From Persicaria tinctoria (lineage: Eukaryota > Streptophyta > Magnoliopsida > Caryophyllales > Polygonaceae), in the NCBI GenBank assembly GCA_037127255.1, contig JBANSL010000004.1, positions 4,216,001 through 4,280,000 of the forward strand: a stretch of DNA of 64,000 bases, given 5' to 3'. The position numbers and the translations under genes were made by a program. The stretch's first letter is position 1. Each line of letters begins with the position of its first letter. The notes beneath the pieces were generated by a model, which searched no databases, was not told where the DNA came from, and was given only the letters and a program-made list of their open reading frames with translations. This document shows, piece after piece, positions 33,037-43,429 of the stretch.

Positions 33037-33596
33037 TTTTTTTTAAAAAAAAATACATAAGTCGCTGTTACAAACAGCGACTTTATTATTTTAATAATTT
33101 TTTAAAAAATTTAGGTTAGAGTCGCTATTTGTAACAGCGACTCTACCTAAATTTTTTTTTTCCATTTATGTAAATGTTAATGAATTTAAATCCAAAAAAT
33201 TAAAAAAAAAAGAAATACATGTAAGTTGCTGTTATAAACAGTGACTTACATTTTTTTATATATTTTTTAAAAACCTTGGGTAAAGTCGCTGTCTGTTTTG
33301 ACTAAATCGCTAAAATCTTTCGGATTTTGGCTAGTTCCATAATATTTTCCTTATTTTTGGCTATTTACAAAAAAAATTCGTACTTGAATTGGTCAACTTG
33401 CTGAGATTCAATCTCTTTGGCTATTGTGTGGAAATGAAATCTCATTCAACATGTGAGTCATATATGGTAAAAACTACTCCATCTGTCTCAAATTAAGTGT
33501 CGTTTTACTTTTCGGCACGCTTTTTAAGGAGCGAAAAATTCTATAAAATATTATTATTTTAATTAATTTTTTTATATAATGTTATACTCCCTCCGT

Positions 33597-33837
33597 CCGT
33601 GAAAACTTGTCGTTTTAGACTTTTGATTTTGTCCAAAAAAACTTGTCACTTTAGAGTTTTTACCCATATATTTCCAAATTTACCCTCATTTGTTTAAATT
33701 TTGAATTACTTTGAAAAATGCAATTGTACTTGGCTTTAATATAATTATGACAAAAGTAGGGGCAATCTAGGTAGTTTACATATTTCTTAAATATTGTGCC
33801 GGAAGCTAAAATGACAAGTTTTTGCGGACGGATGGAG
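33597..33837. mobile_element. Nested Stowaway MITE
   Basis: It starts CTCCCTCCGTCCGTGAAAAC and ends GCGGACGGATGGAG, with TA flanks. It is 241 bp and inserted within the outer Stowaway. Confidence 0.85.
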
Positions 33838-34165
33838 TACTTATTACTACTAAGTATCAAATTATATAAAAAAATTAACGGAAATTTCGCGAGGTACCCC
33901 TGGTGCCCCTAAGGTTTTGATTCTTTTTGCTTCGTGCCCTCGGGGTTAAATTTTAACAGTGGAAAGGGAACTCCGTTACTTTTGGAATTAAAAAAAAGAG
34001 AGAGGAAAGAACGCTCGGAAAGAAGGAAGCGAAGAGAGATAGAGCACGAAAAATCCAGTGATGATGGAGGCTGTTGAGAGAGAAGGGGGCCCTCGACCAT
34101 AGGTGGTGGCACCAGAGGCGACGATGACTGGTGCAGGCCTTTAATCGGAGATGGCGGCGACGATG

Positions 34166-34284
34166 ACAATAGGTGTGTGAAATTTCTCCCCTTTTCTGAC
34201 ATTTAGGGTTTTGGTTGAAAATTGACAATAGGTGTGTGAAATTTCTCCCCTTTTCTGACATTTAGGGTTTTGGTTGAAAATTGA
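34166..34284 (+). repeat. Tandem duplication, period 59 bp
   Basis: Two nearly identical 59-bp units start ACAATAGGTGTGTGAAATTT. They lie in the 5' part of the MULE at 33879-37264. Confidence 0.9.
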
Positions 34285-35817
34285 ACATTAGCTCTGTATT
34301 CAATTGGTTTGTCAATTTTCAATTGGTCTGTCATGTTAATTTGGGGTTAGGGTTTTGACCTCATACTAAAATTACAACGACTGATTTGAGTTAGGGATTA
34401 TTTCCTTTGTAAATGTTTGATTATACCATGGCACGTAAAATTAGTTTATTTTAAATTTTACAACCTGTTAAGTTCTACTGTCTGTAAATTAGCAAGCAGT
34501 AAATTCATCTTTGAAATATGTAAAATTCAGAAGGTAGAGTACAGATTTGAAATCTGTAAATTCAGAAAGTTATAAATCACATGATCTTGTTACTTGCCTC
34601 CTGCAGGAAAGAGGTCTCACCTTGTGAGATGTGGAAGATGTCATGTCTTAATATATGGACATAATGTTTGGAAAGTTTTCCTTATTTAAGAGTGATTTAT
34701 TTCTAGTAGGCACATGAGCATACAGAGGTGAGGGCGCAACAAGGCATCCGAGTTGAACGAAGACCAAGGAAGACAAAAAAGAAGGAAACAAGCAAGGATG
34801 AACACCTACAAGGCTACAATCTATAGGTGAAGTGATATCCTCGGCATCATGGACGGCGAGAACTCATTAGAAGAATAGTTGAGCTTTTAGTTAGAAACTA
34901 TCAGTGTATAATGACTACGCTTGACTGTATGAAGCAAGCTCTATGGGTGTAACATCTAAGAAATCTGACCATATATGTTTAGGTGTAAATGTGTCAAAAT
35001 GTTCATCTATCTAATTATTTCCTAGTTATGGATCTTTTGCAACATAATTAAAGGGAAAGTGTTATGAAGTTCTGAAGTTATGATCCTGCTGTCACAATGT
35101 TCACAAAAAGAATGAACAAAGAAACTGATTTTTAACACTAAACACATAAACTATCAGTGTACAAATTTTACACCATGTGATTTTTAAAAACGAACACAGA
35201 AAGAATGAATTTGCATATGCTAAAACTCAAATTAAACACATTACAACTTGCTAAATTTACGTATCTAAAAACTCAACACAGCTTGCTGTCTTGACAGATT
35301 TGAAAATAAATTTTTATAACTAAACTCGGAAATAATGAATGTACATATTTTTACACCATTTGATTTTTAAAAATGAACACAGTAAGAGTGAATTTACATA
35401 TGTTAAAATTGACTTTTTATACTTAACTTGCTGAATTTTCAGATTTGAAAACTAAACACAACTTGTTGTCTTGACAGATTTGAAAACTGATTTTTATAAC
35501 CAAACACACTAAATTGCCAATTCAGACATAATATTTCCATCAGTTTCTATTCATGATAAATAAATGACCACCTCTTGATAAATAAACATACTAAATTGCC
35601 AATTCAAGTAGCAGTCGCCATTTTGGCTTCCTCTTCATATTGTTTTCTAAGTGGGGGTTAGTCAGATTAATAGAAGAACTTTGACAAGATAAGCAATGCC
35701 TATTTTCATGGTTGTTAAAGAGATCTTGTTTTTTCAAGCTTTACCCCTCTAATTCTGCCTCTATGAAAAAACAAGAAGCATTTGGTTACTTTAAATAAGT
35801 ACACATAAAACCATGGA

Positions 35818-35888
35818 TAGCCTATGCGGGATTTGAACCCGCATTTTTGTGTCATAGCACATTGCTCTACCATTTGAGCTAATAGACT
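35818..35888 (-). tRNA. tRNA-like sequence, probably a pseudogene
   Basis: On the minus strand, 71 nt fold as a tRNA. The acceptor stem is AGTCTAT/ATAGGCT (one G-T pair), the D stem GCTC/GAGC, and the T arm is perfect (GCGGG-TTCAAAT-CCCGC). The anticodon arm is degenerate: TGTG/CACA leaves a 6-nt loop or a mismatched 7-nt loop, so no anticodon can be assigned. The A and B box regions (AGCTCAAATGGTAGAGC, GGGTTCAAATCC) are good. It may be organelle-derived or a SINE-like head. Confidence 0.5.
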
Positions 35889-37929
35889 TAAAATCACTTC
35901 AAAAAATTGATTTCAATTTCTAAACAAAAATAATTCATGCTAATAATGAATTCCAACAAGGTAGAGTCACTCAATATAATTGACCAAGCAAATGGATTCA
36001 ACAAGTAACTACTACAGAAACTACCCCAAGTTCTACAGCATCATATTAGCTAATAAGCAAGGCTAAGGCAACTCATCTCTACAAGGAAATATGACATCCT
36101 ATCCATTGATCCATTTTAAGATTGACCACACATTCTTTACCAATATAACGAGCAAACAAAATATAACCATTAAGTAGCTTCTTTTGTTCAAATGGATGAA
36201 TAACCAAAGAACCCAAGGCACAAATTTGAAATAATGCCAGTTCAGGAACATGGAAGAAATACACTGACAAAAATGCTCTTAATGTAATGTTGAGGTAAGA
36301 GTAACACCAGGAAGCCAAAAAAAACTTGTTGTTCGAAGAGAAATAGCCTATATCAATTGATGCAGTCCTCCAACATAAACATCAAGTGTCAAAAGCTAAA
36401 GAAAGCTAAAACCTCCAAGAAACACATGTATCTTTGCAGGTACAATTAGTTGTCTATATTATATATAAAAAAATCCAACATCGTCTAAATAGCAATTTCC
36501 ATTAGAAATAGCAACTATCAGAAGAATGTTATTGAAAATGGATTGGTTTAGGGTCAAAACTTTAGGATTGCAACTCAACCATTAGTGTACGTTTTGAACG
36601 TTAGCAATCTCAAAGGTCAAAACTTAGGATTGCAAATTGCGATTTTCCATTTCACAATCTCAAAATTAAAAAAATACAGAATTGCAAATTAGTTAGAAAT
36701 TCCTCACAAAGGATTGCAGAATTGCAAATTAAAAAACTCAGGAAAAAAAAATCCCAAACTCAAACTCAAAACTCCCAAGTTCATATGACAACTCACTTGA
36801 TTAGAGAACACATGCTCAATTTTAGAGAAACTGAGTAGTTCCTAAACCCTAATTTTTGCAAACTGGGGGAAATTCAGAAAGGGAAGATACCGGTCTGCTG
36901 CCAACCATCGTCGGCGTACTCTTGGTAAGTGGACCCCTGTTCGGCGGCGGTCTGCCTTCTTTATGACGCCGATGCTCGCCTCCTCTCACAGTCGGAGTTC
37001 CTTCGCCTTCGTCGGCGCTCGGACTGGGTGCTCTTGCTCGGACTGGTTTCGCTTCGCTCTCTCTTTCTTCGTTCATTCTGCAGGTGAGCCCTTTTAAAAA
37101 AAAAAAAAAAAAAACTAACGTCGTTGAAATCTCCGTTAGATTTTTACCATTAAGGACATGACGCGAAATGTTACAAAACCTCAGGGGCACCACGCGAAAT
37201 ATGTAAAAGAGTTGTATACCTCGCGAAAATTGCAATACCTCAGGGGTACCTCGTGAAATTTCCGAAAAATTAATTAAAAAAATAATATTTTATAGAGTTT
37301 TTCGCTCTTTAAAAAAACGTGCCAAAAAGTAAAACGACATTTAATTTGAGACGGAGGGAGTACTGACATGAATTAAATGAAATAAAGCATCACCATGTGA
37401 GTCATATATGGTTAAAAGTTGTATAAATGCTAGTATTCATTCTAAAGTGTAAATTTTAGCTTATGAGACAAAGTTTTAGATCAGATGCGATTGACAAAGA
37501 CAATGCTAGAACTTCAAAGAAACGTAACTGAGTGCACGAAATGTGTGGTTTTGATAGCAATTTATGCGACAAAGGTTTAGTCCGGTGCAATCAGGAGCAG
37601 CAATACGTTCTAGAAAAAGGAAAGGAAAGTGGATGCTGAAAATTCAGCCATATCTTTCAGATTAAATGATGACATTAAAAACACCCATCACAGATACAGT
37701 GAACCCGGGAATAGACTGCAACCTGACCCAGAAGCAATGAACATTAATGCAAGTAAACCAATACCTTGATACATAAATTTATACAAAGGAATAGACAGCA
37801 ACCTGACCGAGCACCAGCAACTAAGCCAACTGGCAGGCCCTATTCCAATCAATGGTAACCCAGAGGGAAGCCTGCCAAGGGCAACCATCAGACCTGAGCT
37901 AACCTTGACTAGGCAAAATGTTAGCCACT

Positions 37930-38935
37930 ACAAAGAACAGCACTACACGGTCCTCCCGTAGCTCAGACAAGCAAGGTACAGATTCTTCGCCCACTTATCC
38001 TGCACTTAAATGTGAAATCATGCATCAGTACATCCGCTGTTAGCGATTTGCCTCCATCAAACAGTGATATCAACTTGGAATAGTTGGGTTCTTCATCAAA
38101 TTTAATATTCACCACAGCTTCAACAAATTGCTTAAGTGGTTGAGGGCAGAAATAACACATGGCTTCAGCAGGGGTACTCATCTTGTTCTTGCAAACGAGG
38201 AATGATTTATTGTCACCCTTAACAATGAAAAAGTGAAGATGATATAATCAATAATCCCCCTATATGTGGTCGCAGTCGCAGGAAACACTAATCAGGAAAA
38301 AGAGAACTTCTCTTGTACCTGATATCCTTGCCAAGGCAACCTGCCTTTGTGGAGAAAAATCAGAGTGTATGCAAGAGATTCCAAATCATCTCTTCTGCTT
38401 GCAGTTCTTCCTAAATGAGCATGCACACTGGCATAACGTACAGTACCCCTGTTTACAAGCATAAGAGATTCAGAGTCCAAGACAAGATCTTGTCTGGGAT
38501 ATATCCTAAGTAATTACAGGACTGTTAACGTATCCCACCTAAACAAATCAGGGCGCATGATCATATTCAACATGATGGCCACTAGAAATATCCCATAAGC
38601 TTGGTCCAAGGATGTCCATAACCTACAGTAAAGATGACCAGATGTTCAAAGCTACACAAACCATAGTATTTTAAAAGGGGAAGAAGTGGTGCATACCATC
38701 ACATAATAATCCCTTTGCTTTCCCTTGTAATATGTTTTAGGAATCCCATGGCTGCCTCCGAGAGTGCTGCCCAAAAAATAGAATATTTATAAATTCCCAA
38801 CATCAATATTCAATGTGTCAGTATCCCCAAATTAAATGTGTCAGTACATACTTGTACACTTGCCGCTCATGTGGAGGTCCATAGTTACAACCTTTGTTGT
38901 TCCTGTGCTCGAACTTTAAAGCAACCTATACCCAG
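37930..38935 (-). pseudogene. Casein kinase 1/HD16-like gene, copy A (partial)
   Basis: On the minus strand, successive exon-like blocks encode [97 protein letters not shown] and finally [17 protein letters not shown]. These follow the order of plant casein-kinase-1-like HD16/EL1 proteins, Ser/Thr kinases involved in flowering and hormone signalling. The exon carrying the catalytic HGDVKPEN motif is missing here, and an extra base breaks the HVEYD block. The C-terminal regulatory exons are absent between PAEAM and the last exon. It is clearly a pseudogene and complements copy B. Confidence 0.75.
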
Positions 38936-39039
38936 CAAATGGGAAGAACATGAACATTCAAGGATCAAAGAACATTCAAGGATCAAAGAACAAATGTGGC
39001 ATAAAACAATCTATTTGAAGAGAGCAGAAGGGCAGTTTG

Positions 39040-39215
39040 AATGATTCAAGGTCTCAAATCCACCTCCAACTCAGAAGGTTGGGTGTGACTGTGAGTGTAT
39101 GGATTTGGAATGTGTTCCAATCCGGATACCAGATTCATTCATATACCCATTGCAACCCTATACCTTACCCATACTAATCACGGCCTAAGAGCTTACTACC
39201 AGCATTACCTCCATA
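39040..39215. repeat. Segment duplicated at 46200-46355
   Basis: The run from GGTCTCAAATC to CAGCATTACCTC, including TTCCAATCCGGATACC and CCCATACTAATCACGG, recurs nearly identically beside copy B of the kinase fragment. It marks a segmental duplication of the kinase locus. Confidence 0.8.
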
Positions 39216-39348
39216 GGCCCTGCACCTGTTGCGCGTTCACTTCCACCATTTACATGAGGCCAACAAACACCTGACCAAAACCAAGTAGAACTACTTAAGG
39301 TAATATATTATAACCAAATAGAACTACTTAAAGCTCAAAAAATGCTCT

Positions 39349-39863
39349 TGTTGGAATTTAATCCATATTTTCAAATATGGGTTAATGGGCTTTGAAATTG
39401 GATGGAGGATTGGAGCCCAAAAGTGGAGATCGAGAAGTTTCGAAAGATTGGAGAGGTTTTAGCAAATATGAATTAAGTAGACTATTCTAGAATAGTAGTG
39501 AGATATCTAGGTGGAGTTTTGTGATTTGTGAAATGTAGAATAATCTAGAGTAATTTGGAAGAAATGTAGATGGTAGGTCGGTGGTGATGGCCTATATAAA
39601 TAGGCAATGTGTAGTGGAGTTGTGTGTGTAAGAAAGAAGTAGGTGTGAGTTGTAAGAGTGAGACGTGAGGTGTGAGTGCTCATTTGTTGAGTACGAGTGT
39701 GTAATACCGTCGTGAGTTGGTCGGTAGAGTGTGAGTTCAAAAGAGTGGGGTGTTGGTGTTGTACAAAACAAGTTTGTACATTAATACAAAGTGTAGTTTG
39801 TGAGGAGAGTTTGTCCATCCAAGTCACACGTGATCGAGTGTTAGCTACTCGTTTTTCCCAACA
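39349..39863 (+). mobile_element. Probable solo LTR
   Basis: It begins TGTTGGAATTTAATCC and ends TTTTTCCCAACA, giving the TG...CA form with TGTTGG/CCAACA ends. A TATA-like CCTATATAAATAGGC lies in the middle (about 39590). It is 515 bp. The flanking 5-mers (GCTCT and CCATT) do not match, so it may result from recombination between elements or be truncated. Confidence 0.6.
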
Positions 39864-39867
39864 CCAT

Positions 39868-40078
39868 TCGAGCTCGTTCATTTTATAAACAAAATAAAAA
39901 AACTCGTTTAAAAATTGGGTTTGGCTCGAACTCGTTTAACAAATAAACCAAGCTTAATTAAACATGTCAAGCTCGGCTCGTTCGGCTCAAATAACACCCC
40001 TACTTGGAGGTGTAAGTTTTATGATGACTTGAAGAAAGGTTCCTACACAAGGGTGAAGTTCCATTTCTTGGTCATTCT
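39868..40078 (+). mobile_element. hAT terminal sequence and BED zinc-finger scrap
   Basis: The stretch CTCGGCTCGTTCGGCTC followed by AACACCCCTA is the complement of a common plant hAT end (TAGGGGTGTT...). It runs directly into a BED-finger fragment (WRCKFYDDLKKGSYTRVKFH), which is abutted at 40079 by a copia LTR. Confidence 0.5.
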
Positions 40079-40289
40079 TGTAGAACTTTGATTATACCAC
40101 AATCGAGGTTTACAGAGAGAGAGAGAGATCTTGAGAGCCAAAGGAAGAAGAAGCTGTTACAGAATCCGTTGTGTTGGTTAGGAGCTTCTTGAGTATATAT
40201 AAGCTTCTATCCTTCACTTTTAACTAATTACATATAACCTCCCAATACTTACTAATTACAATAATATATCACTTGCTCTTATATAGTCA
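40079..40289 (-). mobile_element. 3' LTR of the minus-strand copia element
   Basis: The 211-bp LTR runs TGTAGAACTTTG...ATATAGTCA, with TG/CA ends. On the minus strand a GGGGAGGG polypurine tract immediately precedes it. TATATATAAGC near 40194 is the likely promoter. Confidence 0.75.
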
Positions 40290-43200
40290 TTACCCTCCCC
40301 TCAAGTTGGAGATGGGGTCTCAAAATACCCAACTTGACTGCAAGAAAACGATGCTGTGCTTCTCCAAGAGCCTTTGTCATCAAATCTGCCAGTTGAAGAG
40401 CTGAAGGGATGTGATGGGTTTGAAGGAATCCATCTTGCTGTTGTTCTCTAACAAAGTGGCAATCAATCCTTAGATGCTTCGTTCTCTCGTGGAAGACAGG
40501 ATTAGCTGCAAGATGTTCAGCTGATCTGTTGTCACAGTATAAAGGAATAGGACGAGGAATTGTCACCTTTAGCTGAGCAAAGAGGCCTTCTAACCATATC
40601 ATCTCACTTGAAGCATAAGACATGGCTCTATACTCTGATTCTGTGGAGGATTTGGAGACTGTCTTTTGTTTCTTGGTCTTCCAAGAGACCAAGTTCTTTC
40701 CAAGCAACATGCAGTACCCAGAAAGTGATTTGGCAGAGTAAGCACAGGAGCCCCAGTCTGCATCTGTGTAGGCCGAGATATCTAGTAATGAATCCTTGGA
40801 ATAGAATAAGCATGCACTCAGGGTACCTTTGAGATATCTGAGGACATGGAGTGCAGCTTGGTAATGAGGAGTCCTTGGAGAGCTGATGAACTGAGATAGA
40901 TGCTGTACTGCATAGGATAGGTCAGGTCTGGTCATGTTGAGGAAGAGAAGTCGTCCAACCAGCCTTCTGTAGACTTCAGGATCTTCCAACAGTTCACCTT
41001 CATCTGGAGACAGTTTCAAGCCTTGTTGTAGGGGAAACTTGGATTCCTTGGCATCTAGCATTTCAGTATCCTTGAGCAGATCCAAAGTGTACTTCCTTTG
41101 ATGAATTGGCATTCCAGCTGCTGACCTTGATATCTCCATACCTAGAAAGTATCTGACCTGGCCAAGATCTTTGATGGTGAACTTGGAGTGCAGCTATGCC
41201 TTTGTGTCAATGATGACTTGTTCATCATCACCTGTTAATAGTAGGTCATCTACATATACAAGAGCTGTCACAATGCCTTTGGAAACAAGTTTAATAAATA
41301 GGGAATAATCTAATTTAGACTGGATATAGCCCAATGAAACTAGGAACTTAGTGAGTTCCACATTCCATTGTCTACTGGCTTGTTTCAAGCCATACAGTGA
41401 TCTCTTTAAGAGACACACCTGTCCTGGCTTGGCTTTGACATAGCCATCTGGAATTTTCATATAAATTACCTCATCTAAATAACCATGTAAAAATGCATTA
41501 TTTATATCTAATTGATGTATAGGCCAATTTCTAACAGTAGTTAAAGCAAGTAGGCATCTAACTGAAGTAAATTTAGCAACAGGAGAAAATGTATGCTTGT
41601 AATCTTTATTTTTCACCTGATTGTAACCTTTGGCAACTAGACGTGCCTTATACCTTTCAATGCTTCCATCTGGCTTGTATTTGAGTTTAAACACCCATTT
41701 TGATCCAATTGGTATATGTCCTGGAGGAAGAGATGTCAATTCCCATGTCTTGTTCTTTTCCAGTGCCTCCAATTCTTTGTCCATTGCCTCAATCCATTTG
41801 GAGTCCTTTTTAGCTTGAGAAAAAGTATGTGGTTCTGAAACTTGAACCATGTTGACAAAAGAACTCACAAAATCACTAGAATAACAGTTAGTATCACCAA
41901 GAACATAAGACAGAAAACTCTGAGACATAGAGTTAGTTTGTGGAATAGAAGAGCACAAAAAATCTTTGAGCTTAGTAGGAAGTTGATGTAACCTGTTAGA
42001 CCTTCTTGGTTGAGCATTTACCACCTGTAATGGCTCATCATTGGATACTGCAGTCTCATGAGGCAATAAATCTGGTATCTCAACTTGTGTAAAGGACTCA
42101 TTTGAGTCACTACTGGTGTCACTAATGTGACCATTCCCAATTGGTTCAGAGTTTGAATCTTGACTGTCATGGAGTAAACCACCAATCCCATTATGTATTA
42201 AATCAGAGGAGTCAGCAGGACTTACCAAGGGAAACTGAAGAGATGAGGATGAGGGAACATCAGTTCTTAAACCATCCTCTCTAAAAGGAAATTTATCTTC
42301 AAAAAACTGTACATGTCTACTCACAATATATTTTTGTGTGTCCAAACAATACAACCTGTAAGCTTTTTGTGCAAAGGGATAACCAACCAATATACATTTA
42401 AAGGCTTTAGAACCAAACTTGTCCATTTTGGCCATAGGATTCAAAGCAAAGCATAAGCAACCAATAGTCTTAAGGTCATCCAAAACAGGAGGAGACCCAA
42501 ACATAATTTCAAAAGGAGATTTCCACTGTAAGACTGCAGACGGTAACTTATTGATGATATGTGTTGCAGCAAGAACACAGTCAGACCAAAATTTAATAGG
42601 CAAATGAGCATGTAAACGGATAGCTCTAGCAGTTTCAATGAGATACCTGTGTCTTCTCTCAACTTTACCATTTTGTTGAGGAGTATAAGGTGCACTTCTT
42701 TGATGAATGATACCTTTCTCAGCAAGAAGCTTCAGGCAATCATTCTGAAGGAACTCTGTTCCATTATCACTTCTAAAACACTTGACAGTAACATTAAATT
42801 GGGTATGAACATAAGAAAGAAAAGATGACAATATCTGAAATACTTTAGTTTTGCTGGCCATCATAAAAGTCCAGGTAACCCTGCTCTTGTCATCCATCAC
42901 AGTAAGGAAATAAGAGAATCCTTCAATACTTTTGGTCTTATATGGACCCCAAATATCAAGGTGTACCAAATCAAAACAATTCATGGAAACAGAAGCACTA
43001 ACAGGAAATGGCAATCTATGCATTTTACTCAACACACAAGTTTCACAAGGAGGTAAATGTTTAGCAGAAACATTAGGCAAATGTAACATCTTGCTAAGAG
43101 ATGCATGACCCAATCTAACATGAAGCTTTTGCAAAAGCTCAACATCCTTACAACCAGTAGAAACACTGGAGACAGATTTATTATATAAAGAACTAGAAAC

Positions 43201-43425
43201 ATTTGAAACAGGAAAATTGAACTTGAAAGGCAGCTGCTCAGTAGTGCAGGAAGCCTGATCTTGTTGTAGCATGTACAGTCCATTCAGCTTAGCTCCAGAA
43301 CCTATGACTTGATTAGTGCCAAGGTCCTGGAAAAACCAATTGCTTGCTGTAAAGACTGCAGCTAAACTAGAATCATCTACCAACTTACCAACCGACAACA
43401 AATTATGCTTCTAATTTCCCAATTG
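40290..43425 (-). pseudogene. copia polyprotein, 5'-truncated (integrase, RT, RNase H)
   Basis: Read on the minus strand, the frame begins LLSVGKLVDDSS (GAG-pre-integrase linker). Next come the zinc-type HxxxCxxC region (LPPCETCVLSKMHRLPF), the integrase core (HLDIWGP, SDNGTEF, QRSAPYTPQQNGKVERRH), the copia RT (KARLVAKGY, QLDINNAFLHG, LKRSLYGLKQ, YVDDLLL) and RNase H (YTDADWGSC, KSSTESEYRAM). One TAG at about 41194 separates the RT from its last part and RNase H. Gag, protease and the 5' LTR are missing. The 5' break at about 43400-43430 abuts kinase-pseudogene sequence. Apart from the truncation, the copy is well preserved. Confidence 0.9.
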
Positions 43426-43429
43426 AGTT

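Larger units (their letters stand above)
26619..33379. mobile_element. 6.8-kb MULE with captured gene fragments
   Basis: Perfect 9-bp target duplication GTACTTGAA (26610-26618 and 33380-33388). Terminal inverted repeats of about 190 bp begin GAATTTTTTTTTTGTAAATA on the left and end with its inverse, TATTTACAAAAAAAATTC, on the right. The paralogous RLP1 3' flank has the unoccupied site. The TIRs contain palindromes of the form GTCGCTGTT-3 nt-AACAGCGAC. No transposase was found. Inside are a Stowaway, a LINE 3' fragment, exon pieces resembling Mo25 and diacylglycerol kinase, two unidentified exons and a Helitron 3' terminus. Whether the exons were captured by the MULE (Pack-MULE) or by the nested Helitron is unresolved. 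Confidence 0.88.
33879..37264. mobile_element. 3.4-kb MULE, non-autonomous
   Basis: A perfect 9-bp duplication AAAAATTAA (33870-33878 and 37265-37273) flanks termini CGGAAATTTCGCGAGGTACC and the inverse GGTACCTCGTGAAATTTCCG. The subterminal motif TTTCGCG(A/T)GGT is repeated several times at the right end. No transposase is present. The cargo includes a 59-bp tandem duplication, a tRNA-like sequence on the minus strand and a GC-richer stretch at 36880-37080 that looks like leader sequence. It sits inside the outer Stowaway. Confidence 0.85.
33478..37360. mobile_element. Stowaway MITE interrupted by two later insertions
   Basis: The left end CTCCATCTGTCTCAAATTAA and right end TTTAATTTGAGACGGAGGGAG are inverted, with TA on both outer sides. 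Its middle is split by a second Stowaway (33597-33837) and by a MULE (33879-37264). The element itself would be about 250 bp. CATGTGAGTCATATATGGT occurs on both sides (33450 and 37392). Confidence 0.8.

Noticed and set aside
36849..37235. 128-residue minus-strand ORF at the right end of the third MULE
   Set aside because: It overlaps the terminal repeat and leader-like GC-rich DNA. It is Pro/Arg-rich with no homology, so it is not called a gene.
39507..39888. ORFs within the probable solo LTR
   Set aside because: Low-complexity Thr/His and Val/Cys-rich translations of a GT-rich LTR.
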